Origin: Silene latifolia
Taxonomy: Eukaryota; Streptophyta; Magnoliopsida; Caryophyllales; Caryophyllaceae
Direction: 5' to 3'
Length of the DNA stretch: 64,000 nt
Assembly: GCF_048544455.1 (NCBI RefSeq)
Contig: NC_133538.1
Location: 453,977,311-454,041,310, forward strand
Both the position numbers and the translations under genes were made by a program. Shown here in pieces: positions 53,816-63,070 of the stretch. Positions within the stretch are counted from its first letter, which is position 1. Every line of letters begins with the position of its first letter. The notes beneath the pieces were generated by a model. That model had not been told where the DNA came from, did no database searches, and saw only the letters and a list, made by a program, of their open reading frames with translations.

Positions 53816-54745
53816 CAGGTTGTAATTATTTGTAATTTAGGAATTTTATTTTGTTATTTCATTTAATTTGCATTTTGAGCTTTATTTATTTATTTTTTTT
53901 TATTTAGCACTTTCTTGGGTTGAAAACAAAAAAAATGTACGCCTTTGATAATTTTTCCAGGAATATATTTTATGCAAAGTGCGTAAACTCAGAGGAAAAG
54001 GCGATTTAAGTTGGCAAAAATTTTTTGACGAATTTAAGCTAAATTGCCAGTGTTTTCAGTCGATCGACTGGGCAATGTGGTCGATCGACTGAAAAGGAAC
54101 AGGTCAGAGGCTACTGTATACGGAGCTTAGTCGATCGACTGGGCAACATAGTCGATCGACTGATGAGAAAAGTCCAGAAGCTGCTGCAAGTGAAGACTGG
54201 TCGATCGACCGGGTCAGGTGGTCGATCGACCACAGCGCGAGTCCAGATTGCATTTTAATAAGGGAGTTTTCTTTCTTTTCTCATTCATTCTTTCATATTC
54301 ATAACATCAAAAATCCTAAGCAAACCCTAGCCTTTCCCCTTTTCCGCGATTTCATCTGCAATCCCCTCTCAATCTTGATTTCTCTTGCTTAATCCTGCAA
54401 TTTCTCGTCAAAAGGTATGCTCTAATCTCATTTCCATCCTCTATTTTCGACTTCTACTGAAGTATCTTGCCCAATTTTCGAGCATTGTTCCCTTGAGACG
54501 GAAAAATCGATTTGGGATGATTGATTTAGGGGTTCATTTCTTGTTGTTTTTACGCTTTAGTTGCTTGTATTACCCTTTCCCCCTTGATTTTCGAGATGAT
54601 CTAGCACCTAGGAGGTGATAATGCCGTCTTTCCCCAAATTTCGAAACCCTAAATCGATTTTCAAATTCTGATTTTGTTCGGGTTTCCGTAAATTGACTTT
54701 GTTAGAGGATTCTCGTTGCTAATGAGTTGTTTGCAGGTAACAAAG
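53816..54745 (+). other. Element B spacer and leader before ORF-1
   Basis: AT-rich sequence with a TCGATCGA array (54060-54229), a CT-rich leader (54260-54410) and a possible leader intron 54415-54736 (AAG|GTATGC ... TTTGCAG). No ORF is convincing here. Confidence 0.65.
54060..54229. repeat. TCGATCGA array after pol of B
   Basis: TCGATCGA starts at 54060, 54081, 54131, 54152, 54201 and 54222, in CAGTCGATCGACTG or GGTCGATCGACC form. Two further copies, at 57195 and 57216, lie closer to the polypurine tract. Confidence 0.94.
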
Positions 54746-56220
54746 ATGACGAAAGAAAAGGAGCACATCTACGAGGGACAATCGAGCCAAGGAGCTCCCA
54801 AGCGGCCACGAGGACCGCCACTGATGATAGAGGCTACCACGGATAGTCTACCTGACTATCCGCAGGTTATCTTTGCTAATTCTACTCAGCGCGCTAAATT
54901 TTCTCTTTTTGTTTCGAGAATGAAAGTCACAGCTACCCGGTTTCTCCATAAAGATACTTTGGAGAAATTAGGCTGTTATGAGTCGGTTGTGTCCCTGCTA
55001 AATGGGACAGGTATGATGGGTCTTGTGGACATGGCTGAGTTCACATACTACATTCTGACCCTTGAATTCTTTTCGTCTTATGCTTTTAATTCCGCTGCTT
55101 TTAAGGAAAATAAGACTAACCCTTGCATTTCCTTTCGGCTTTTCAATGTCAACTACTCTCTGACATTAGCCGATTTTGCTTAGGTTTTACGGTCTTTATT
55201 TCGAGGCGGAACCTCGGATACCTCTGATGTTCATCGAGTCATGTGGTCTTGCATCAGTGACTTTCACGGGCCTAAAAGGACGGGCACTTCCGTCCATTTT
55301 CCCCCTCTTCGTTATTTTCTACGGCTAATGGGTAATACCATTTTTGGCCGTAAAGAGTCTAATAATATGAATAATATTGAGCTTTCTATCTTGGCGGGCT
55401 ATCTGAACGTTGAAAGTCGGATAGCCCGTATTTATAACATTGCCTACTTGACCGCCGCTCACTTTCAGACTGTAAATGAGGGCACTTTGACCACTATTGC
55501 TTGTGGTGGGTTGGTGACGCGTCTCGCCAACCGTCTTGTTTTACTTTTCCCTCGACAGAAGGACCCCATCGACCCTGACCTACGTTTCATGGACCTTCCT
55601 TACGCGAGGGCTGTTTATTGGGTCGATAGACAGATGCGGTGGAAGATAGATTCTTTCATCTGTGACCGCATCCCTGTCACTGGCTACCCTCCTGTCCTGC
55701 CCCTTACCACTGTTCAGGGGGCAGCTCGGCCGCCCTTGCCTAGTTATAGGCTTCCTCTGGTGGCGGCCACTGCTACTGCTAGCACTTCGAGGAGAGCTCG
55801 TGCCTCCACTTCACAGGCACCCTCTTCCTCCACTCCTGTTCCCACTGGCTACCCGGACACTTTTCGACCTCATACTCCTTTGGTTGTCCCTCCGGTCATG
55901 GACCAGAGGGCAATGTCACGTGTGTTGGGTGACTTGTGCAGGAGCTTTGACCAGCACAGGCTAGACACGGCTCTAGCCCTCTACCCAGTTTACGAGGAGT
56001 TAGCCCGAGGAGGGATGCTCCCACAGGGTTCTTGGACTCACCCTTCCTACTTTGTTCCCCCTGTGGGCGGCTACCCTCGGCCGCCAGAGACCCCCTCCCA
56101 CTACTATCTGCCGGTGCCTCCACTTCCCGAGAGCCACCGCTGCCGGCCGAGGCGGAGGAGGGGGAGAGCGACTCGGGGTCCGACGAGGACAGAGATTCTG
56201 ATTACGATGGTGGAGATTAG
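54746..56220 (+). pseudogene. Element B ORF-1-like gene
   Basis: The ATG at 54746 follows a possible splice acceptor by nine bases. Core blocks parallel element C: DTLEKLGCYESVVSLLNGTG, LTLEFFSSYAF, ISFRLFNVNYSLTLADFA, LRYFLRLMGNTIFGRKES, NIELSILAGYLN and IACGGLVTRLANRL, then a Pro/Ser/Thr-rich tail. A TAG at 55181-55183 breaks the frame once. Near 56100 the frame seems to change, and an acidic tail (ESDSGSDEDRDSDYDGGD) in the other frame ends at 56220, a plausible natural C-terminus. The role is unknown; the family is judged from memory of Athila ORF-1 proteins. Confidence 0.75.
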
Positions 56221-56228
56221 ATGCTGGT

Positions 56229-56261
56229 GACCTCCCCGTTTTTGGCTGGTTTGGGGAGGTC
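56229..56261 (+). other. GACCTCCCC/GGGGAGGTC hairpin of B
   Basis: A perfect 9-bp stem around a 15-nt loop, just after the ORF-1 end. Similar stems occur in A (61511-61544) and C (45323-45355, 45421-45454). Confidence 0.8.
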
Positions 56262-56353
56262 TTATTTTGTGAGTTCCTTCCTTTCTTTATTAGCTTCCTT
56301 TTATTTTATTATGCTTTTATTCTCCCATTTTTCTGCTGGTGATTTGCTGCTAA

Positions 56354-56391
56354 GCACAATGAGGGCATTGTGCGTTTTGGTTTGGGGAGGG
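56354..56391 (+). other. AGGG hairpin plus internal polypurine-like tract in B
   Basis: GCACAATG-AGGG-CATTGTGC (56354-56373), then GTTTTGGTTTGGGGAGGG. The tract resembles the true PPT at 57946-57963 but lies 1.6 kb upstream. Confidence 0.9.
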
Positions 56392-57925
56392 TATTTGCAT
56401 ATGCCTTTTGTTTTGCATTTGCATTTGTTTTTATTGCATTTCAGTCACATGTTTAGTGCATTTCTGTTTGCATTTGTTTTTTTTTTCATTCATTCAGAAA
56501 AAAAAGATAATAAACAAAGAAAAATTTGAAAATTCAAAAAAATCAAAAAATATCACGTTTACTTTTGCATATAGTTGAGTCGGATTGGAGTTATTAATGA
56601 TGATTTTGCACTATTAGTCAAATATGCCATTCCATGCCCTTTTCACAGCTGTTTAGCGAGAATTATAAGTGATTTCTCAAATTTTGTTATGGAATTCATT
56701 TCGGGTAATTAGACTTGACTCATTACTTTTGGCAAACTACTTATACTTTCTGAGATATAGAGCCTATAACTGGTGACATTCATGACCGGTTAATTTAGGA
56801 TTGAGAGTAGTACTCCCTTCATTTCATGTTTTGCAGTGTATGAGTTTTGATTGCTTATTGCCTATACGCATTGGTTTGTGGTCGGTATTGCATGTTTTGA
56901 GAACTTTTGCATCCTCCCCTTTCTCATTTTACCCCATTAACTCCACTATAAGCTATAACTGCCAGTTGCCCTCAACTACATCCCATACTTAGCCTACCAT
57001 TGTGCCAAGCTAGGAAGTAGTAGAGGAATTTTTGTCGGATTAGAAGCGGTTTTGGTTCGTTTTGTACTGATGGAGTGAGTATTGATGAGAAGTGAAGGGG
57101 ATGTTAATGTTTCAGCTGGAAAGAAAGAAAAAAATTTCAGAAAAGAAAAAGAAAAAAAGGACTTACCTGGCGGAGCTCGGTTGTGATAGGGTGGTCGATC
57201 GACTGCCATCACTGGTCGATCGACCACCAGTTCAGAAGATGAAAAACAAAAAAAAAAAATGAAAATGAAAGAAAAGAAAAAGAAACAGACAGAAAGAAAA
57301 AAAAGAGGAGTTTTGAAAATAATAAGGTTTTGGTTGAATAAGAACGCGCCTTATATGCTTATTTCATGAATTAGAGGCGTTTGTCTTGGGATTTTGTGAT
57401 GCCTAGTCTCTTAAAGGCATGGTTTATATGCTGAGTTGGAGGAAGGGATACGGTTTCTGATGGTTGTATAGGTACTAGCTTGGCTCTTACCTTCACTTTT
57501 TCCATAATTGTTTTGCCCTTCTTTTTCCCCACTTAACCTCACATATCCAAATCTTGCAATAGTTCGGCATGTAATAGTCTTTGACGGTGGTTATGCGTAT
57601 GTACGGTAGCTAGAATCATTATTCATGCTAGTCAGGCATACATGTTTTGTCGGTCGCAGTCTAGGTGAGAGACTGTATTTTTCTTTCCTCTCTTTTACAT
57701 ATAATCTTACCATTTGCTTTGCTGAGAGAAGAGTGACCCGGGAGAGTCCGAACGTATAAGTCTTGCAAGGTCGAACGCCCGATTTGATTCCATGATATGC
57801 ATAAGTTTGTTCACCTGATTTGAGCTTTGGAGTAGTTGATAATGTGCATTAAACGGTTTGGCATTGACTTGTAGTTAGCTCTGAGATATACTCCTCTCCA
57901 TTTAGTTTTTATACGGGTCATAGTG
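56392..57925 (+). other. Element B 3' untranslated region
   Basis: Contains the conserved hairpin AACTGGT/ACCGGTT (56768-56791), two TCGATCGA copies (57195, 57216) and A/T-rich runs. No gene is seen. Confidence 0.75.
56768..56791 (+). other. AACTGGT/ACCGGTT hairpin in B
   Basis: A 7-bp stem with one G-U pair around GACATTCATG. The loop is identical in A and C. GTAGTACTC follows at a similar distance in all three. Confidence 0.75.
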
Positions 57926-57963
57926 CTTGCTTGGGGACAAGCAAGGTTTGGTTTGGGGAGATT
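57926..57963 (+). other. Hairpin and polypurine tract before the B 3' LTR
   Basis: CTTGCTTG-GGGA-CAAGCAAG (57926-57945), then GTTTGGTTTGGGGAGATT directly before the LTR at 57964. The tract primes plus-strand synthesis; the hairpin is an added conserved feature. Confidence 0.9.
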
Positions 57964-59240
57964 TGATACGTGCATATTCTAAACACTTTATCTGTGGTTT
58001 TGGCACGTATTTCCATGCATAATTGTTAGCTTAAGGCTACTATTTCTCCCGAAACGGTTTACTTTGCAATTTCTATGATTTATTGTAGGAATGAATGGAA
58101 GTAAGCTAAATCAAGCCTAATTCGTCCTCCGGAGGAAACTTCAAGGAAGCCCAGAAGAAGGAGATTCGTACTCACTCACCTCGGGATGCGTGCATTGGAG
58201 TGAGGAGCTGTTTTTGAAGAAAAGAAGTGTTTCTGCACAGCACCATCAGTCGATCGACTATCTTTGTAAAGTCGATCGACAATCGAAGCTCATCGACGCC
58301 ATCGTTTGCATTTACCAGTCGATCGACCATGCTGACCGGTCGATCGACCAGTCTTCGAGCTGAGAATTATTTTCTTCGTGTTAGACTTTTAAAAGCCCAA
58401 CTTGTAATTAATTTTTGGCATCTTTTTATCAGTAGAACGCAGCAACTTTTAGGTTATGCTTTTCATTATTGAAGAACTCAGTTTTTAGATCTAGCTTTGC
58501 AGACGGAAACCCTCGATTTCGATACTTTGTTCTTGAATTCAATTAGTAAGTTTTTATGCAATTCCTCTCTTCTTTTAATTCTTGTTATTTCAATTCTTGT
58601 TTTATCAATTTAATTCCAGAAATTCAACTCTTGTCCTTTGTCTTTTATTTAAATTCAATCATGTCAATCTTGTTCTTTGTTATCAATTTAGAAATTGTTT
58701 TAGTTTTAGTCATGCGTAGCTAATTGTTTTGATTGGGAATGAGGTGAACCATGGCATAAATTAGGATTGTTTGTTAGCATGAATTCTACTATTTAGATTT
58801 TGTCGTCTATTGATATGCCTTTTTGCTAGATTGAAAGATTAGTAATTATAACTATCATTAGATTGGAATTTCTCTTGAGTGAAAGCTTTGAGAAATTTCG
58901 GGGAATTTGAAGACCGCAAGGTTAATTTGAGCATAGATCGAAAGGCTTGCTTATACCCCTGAGACCGTATTATAGGATTTCTGTTACCTTATTGTCCTGA
59001 CCATTGCCATGGTGAACCGAATTTCCCGATCCCCTTTTTATCTTGTTGAGAAATTTCATTTTAGCATTTAGTCAATTTAGTCAACCAATCTCAAAACCCC
59101 CCAATTAATTGTTACTTTTATAGACTGAAAAATAGCAAACAAAATCAACCTTGTCTCTCTGTGGTTCGACCCTTACTATCACTAGCTATAGTTTTAGTTT
59201 GGAATTATAAATTTAATTTTGATACAAAACGACGGTATCA
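57964..59240 (+). repeat. Element B 3' LTR
   Basis: 1277 bp, TGATACGTGC to GACGGTATCA, immediately followed by the duplicated ATGCC and A's pol. TCGATCGA cluster at 58251-58350. Confidence 0.95.
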
Positions 59241-59245
59241 ATGCC

Positions 59246-61089
59246 CCTTTTGTATTTACTGATGATTGTCTTTCTGCTTTCAACAGGTTAAAGCAGGCCT
59301 TAGTCTCTGCGCCGATCATACAGCCTCCCGACTGGGACTTGCCGTTTGAGATCATGTGTGATGCGAGTGACTACGCACTAGGAGCGGTGCTAGGCCAAAG
59401 GAAAGACAAGGCTTTGAGTGCTATCTACTATGCGAGCCGAACTCTGGATGAGGCTCAAGTGAAGTACACTACCACTGAGAAAGAGCTGCTAGCTGTAGTT
59501 TATGCCTTAGAGAAGTTTCGTACTTATTTAGTTGGGTCAGAAGTCACTGTTTTTACTGACCATGCAGCTTTGAGGCATCTCCTTGCTAAGAAGGAGGCTA
59601 AACCACGGCTACTAAGATGGATACTCCTTCTTCAGGAGTTTGATTTGCAGATTAAGGTTAAGAAAGGAGCTGAGAACGTTGTAGCTGATCACTTGTCGCG
59701 ACAAGAAGGGGAAGATTCTCTACCTATTGATGATTCTTTTCCTAACGATACTTTAATTGCTGTTATATCGTCTATTGTTAACCAAGAACCTTGGTATGCA
59801 GATATAGCTAACTTCGTTGTCAGTGGCAAGCTGCCGCCTGACCTTTCTCATCAGTAGAGGAAGCGTTTTCTGTATAACGTTAAGCAGTACTTCTGGGATG
59901 ATCCTTACTTGTTTAAGGAATGTGCAGACGGCCTCTACCGACGGTGTATTCTGCAGTGGGAGACCAAGATAGTCCTGGAAGGCTGTCACTCCTCTTCATA
60001 TGGTGGTCACCACGGTCCATCGCGCACCGTGGCTAAGATACTTCAGTCTGGTTTTTACTGGCCTTCTTTGTTTGCTGACGCTAGGTCTTTTGTTTCAGCT
60101 TGTGATGCGTGCCAACGATCAGGGAACATTTCAAAGAGACATGAGATGCCACAAAATGGCATCTTAGAGGTTGAGGTCTTCGATGTCTGGGGCATTGACT
60201 TCCAAGGGCCGTTCCCATCCGAAAGAAAGGTAACAGTATATCTTAGTGGTCAGACTATGTGTCAAAATGGGTTGAGGCAATTGCCTCACCTCATTGTGAT
60301 GCTAAGACCGTGATAAAGATGTTTAAAAAGATCATATTCCCCCGATTTGGTGTCCCTAGGGTCGTCATTAGTGATGGGGGAATGCATTTTAAAGAAAAGA
60401 AACTAACTTCCATACTGTCTAAAGTTGGTGTCCAACACCGGCGAGGTTTGGGGTATCATCCCTAAACTAGTGGTCAGGTAGAGGTCTCTAATCGCGAGTT
60501 GAAAGAGATCTTGTCTAAAGTAGTTTCTAAATCACGGAAAGACTGGAGTCTTAAGCTAGATGACACATTATGGGCTTACAAAACTGCCTTTAAGACACCA
60601 ATTGGTGCATCACCTTATAGGCTAGTTTATGGGAAATCGTGTCACTTACCTGTTGAATGGGAATGTAAGGCCTGGTGGGCAATTCGTGAGCTTAATTATG
60701 ATCCTAAGTTGTGTGGTCAGAATCGTCTCTTGCAGCTAGATGAGCTGGAAGAATTTAGGCTTAATGCCTATGATAGCTCGCGCATCTACAAGGAAAAGAC
60801 GAAGAGATGGCATGACAAGAGAATCTTACCTCGTGAGTTTCATGTTGGGCAAAAGGTGCTGCTATTTAATGCCCGACTGAGATTATTCCATGGCAAGCTG
60901 AAGTCCAGGTGGAGTGGTCCTTATACGGTGACAGCTGTTACCAAATTTGGATCCGTGGAGCTCGAAGATTCCGAGGGTCATAGATTCAAGGTGAATGGCC
61001 AATATGTGAAACATTACCACGAGGCAAATGAAGCAGACAATCGCGTTGAAGTCTTGCGCTTCGACGAGCTTGACGCGTCAGTTAATTGA
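59246..61089 (+). pseudogene. Element A RNase H and integrase, resumed after B
   Basis: Joins 35874 in frame. RNase [60 protein letters not shown] at 59855-59857 precedes the integrase zinc domain ([34 protein letters not shown]). Frameshift near 60227, then [10 protein letters not shown] and a TAA at 60463-60465 before [10 protein letters not shown]. The tail has [20 protein letters not shown] and [11 protein letters not shown], ending TGA at 61087-61089. All catalytic positions are visible, but three breaks make it inactive. Confidence 0.92.
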
Positions 61090-61095
61090 TGCCAG

Positions 61096-61146
61096 AAAGG
61101 TCGTGCGGGACCTCTTAAACCAGCGCTCTCCGGGAGGCAGCCCAGA
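61096..61146 (+). other. Conserved post-pol element of A
   Basis: The first 32 nt match B exactly; the AGGTC-GTGCGG-GACCT hairpin follows the pol stop by 11 bases. The later GGGAGGCAGCCC block keeps a shorter version of the second hairpin. Confidence 0.8.
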
Positions 61147-61270
61147 CTGTTTTATTGTACTTTTGTTAAACATTTTATTTTTCCTTAGCTTACTGTTGAA
61201 CCTTATACGCTGTTTACGAACTCCCTATGTATTTCCTTGCTTTAATTGCGTGTTTTGCAGATCCAAGCAC

Positions 61271-61452
61271 TCGATCGAGTGGTTTCCAGCTCGATCGAGC
61301 ACTTTTTGGGGAAGATTTCACTCGATCGAGTAATAATTGTCCTCGATCGACCATTTCCAAAATCACGTTCACTCGATCGAGTGGTTTTTCACTCGATCGA
61401 GTCCTTCCCTGCACCAGTTCACTCGATTGAGCTGTTCTAAGTGCTCGATCGA
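61271..61452. repeat. TCGATCGA array after pol of A
   Basis: TCGATCGA starts at 61271, 61291, 61322, 61343, 61373, 61393 and 61445, with TCGATTGA at 61423. Most are in CTCGATCGAG form. Confidence 0.94.
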
Positions 61453-61510
61453 GTAGTTTTGACTCCCAGCTGATGTTTTTCGTCTATGGAGCTACTGTTT
61501 GACTTTCTTT

Positions 61511-61544
61511 GACCTCCCATGTTCATGGTTGGTTTGGGGAGGTC
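61511..61544 (+). other. GACCTCCC/GGGAGGTC hairpin of A
   Basis: 8-bp stem with an 18-nt loop, equivalent to 56229-56261 in B. Its 3' arm is part of GGTTTGGGGAGG. Confidence 0.75.
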
Positions 61545-61621
61545 CCTCTTTATGACGTTTTGTAAGTTTTCCGACTCCACTCTTCATTTTCTCTCAGTTT
61601 GCATTTCTTTCCCTATTTTTG

Positions 61622-61658
61622 GTACAATGAGGGCATTGTACGGTTTGGTTTGGGGAGG
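61622..61658 (+). other. AGGG hairpin plus internal polypurine-like tract in A
   Basis: GTACAATG-AGGG-CATTGTAC (61622-61641), then GGTTTGGTTTGGGGAGG. It differs from B at stem pair 2 (T-A instead of C-G). Confidence 0.9.
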
Positions 61659-61973
61659 TATGCATCCATATCTGTGTCTGCATGTTTTTTTTGCATTTTT
61701 GCTTGCACGTTTATTCATTTCCGCATACATTGTTGCTTTAATTAATTGAAAAAAATCATAAAAATTCAAAAAAATTTTCACGTTTAAATTGAGTCGGAAC
61801 GTTTGAACATTGACGCTACTTTGAATCCTTACGTGAACCTTGCATATTCTTGACATTTAGTTGGCATGATTATGTGCATAATCTACGAGTTTTTGTTTCT
61901 TCCTTATCTGAACGAATAGACTTGATTCTTTATGTCGGCAAGCTACATTACATTCTGAGGTTAGAGCTTTATA

Positions 61974-61997
61974 AACTGGTGACATTCATGACCGGTT
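61974..61997 (+). other. AACTGGT/ACCGGTT hairpin in A
   Basis: The same stem and GACATTCATG loop as B. An extra A-T pair outside makes 8 bp. Confidence 0.75.
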
Positions 61998-63031
61998 TCA
62001 TTTAGGATGTGAGTAGTACTCTCTTTAAGGCATGTAACATCAATTTGCATAAGCATGAGTCCAGTCTTCTTAATACCTGTATGCATTCGGTCTGTGGATG
62101 GTGACACATGTTAGGAGAGGCAGTCCCCTTTATTTCATTCTACCCATGAGCCCCACATAGCCAAATTGCCTTTTTGTCCTATTAACTACTTTCTATAATA
62201 CTTCCTACCCTAGCTGAGCTAGTGACGAGTAGTTCTTGGAATGTTTCATTGCAATATGGTTATTTTCTCTGATTTCAGAAGATGGTGGAAGAATTGAAGG
62301 GAAAGAAAAAGAGAAGAATGTTGAATTGTTGAAAAAAAAATGAAACGAAAACGGAAAAAAAAAGAGAATGAAAAAAAAAGCGAAGCGAAAAGAATAAGAA
62401 AAGAAGAAAAGAAAAGAAAAATCATGTTGAAAAATTGGATAATGATTCTCACTCCCAGGTCTTATTTATATCTTATGGGGAGTTGACGAGTTCTTGGTGT
62501 TTGTGAGTATAGTGCAAAATTTTTGCACCATTTCATCTTGCTATATTGAGTACGAAGTTGGGATGCTGTCTATATTTGGATCCGTTGTTGCTAGCCTGGC
62601 TATTAACCCCACATATCCAAATTCATTTTAGCCCTTCTTACCCATTACCTCACTTACCCAAATGTAAGTCCTCGGCATGTGTCTTGGTCACTAGTATGGT
62701 TGGAATGCATATGTACGGTTGTAGAGACTTTATTCATGTTAACTGCATGCATGCTCTTATAGATCGAGTTAGGTGAGTGTCTCTACTTCTTTCTATCTTT
62801 CACATATATACTTACCTTGTGCCTAATTTTGAGTGACGAGCGGCCCGTGAGAGTCCGACATCTTTTGAATCTTGCAAGGTCGACGGTTCAGTAAGTTTGA
62901 AACATTGATTTAACTCGTTTGCACTTCTCGTTTGCCATTTTGTCATTTTGTCGCATTAAATTGGTTCTAGTGGATGATTTGTAGCTGATGCGTTGGTCCC
63001 GTTCCATTGTTTATTCTTAGTTGCATTCATA

Positions 63032-63070
63032 TTTGCTTGGGGACAAGCAAAGGTTTGGTTTGGGGAGATT
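63032..63070 (+). other. Hairpin and polypurine tract before the A 3' LTR
   Basis: TTTGCTTG-GGGA-CAAGCAAA (63032-63051), then GGTTTGGTTTGGGGAGATT, then TGATGCG at 63071. Confidence 0.9.

Larger units (their letters stand above)
35875..59240 (+). mobile_element. Element B: Athila-type retrotransposon nested in A
   Basis: LTRs of 1276 and 1277 bp enclose gag, pol and an ORF-1-like gene on the + strand. Identical ATGCC duplications (35870-35874 and 59241-59245) flank it, and A's reading frame resumes exactly after it. The LTRs remain very similar. Pol is broken by small frameshifts, one stop in the integrase, and the insertion of element C (42101-53267). Confidence 0.95.
61147..63031 (+). other. 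Element A 3' untranslated region, no ORF-1
   Basis: Holds a TCGATCGA array and three conserved hairpins, T-rich and A/G-rich tracts, but no ORF-1-like reading frame, in contrast to B and C. Confidence 0.75.

Noticed and set aside
54746-56220. ORF-1-like gene as a retroviral envelope
   Set aside because: No signal peptide or transmembrane segment was recognised; it resembles Athila ORF-1 proteins of unknown function.
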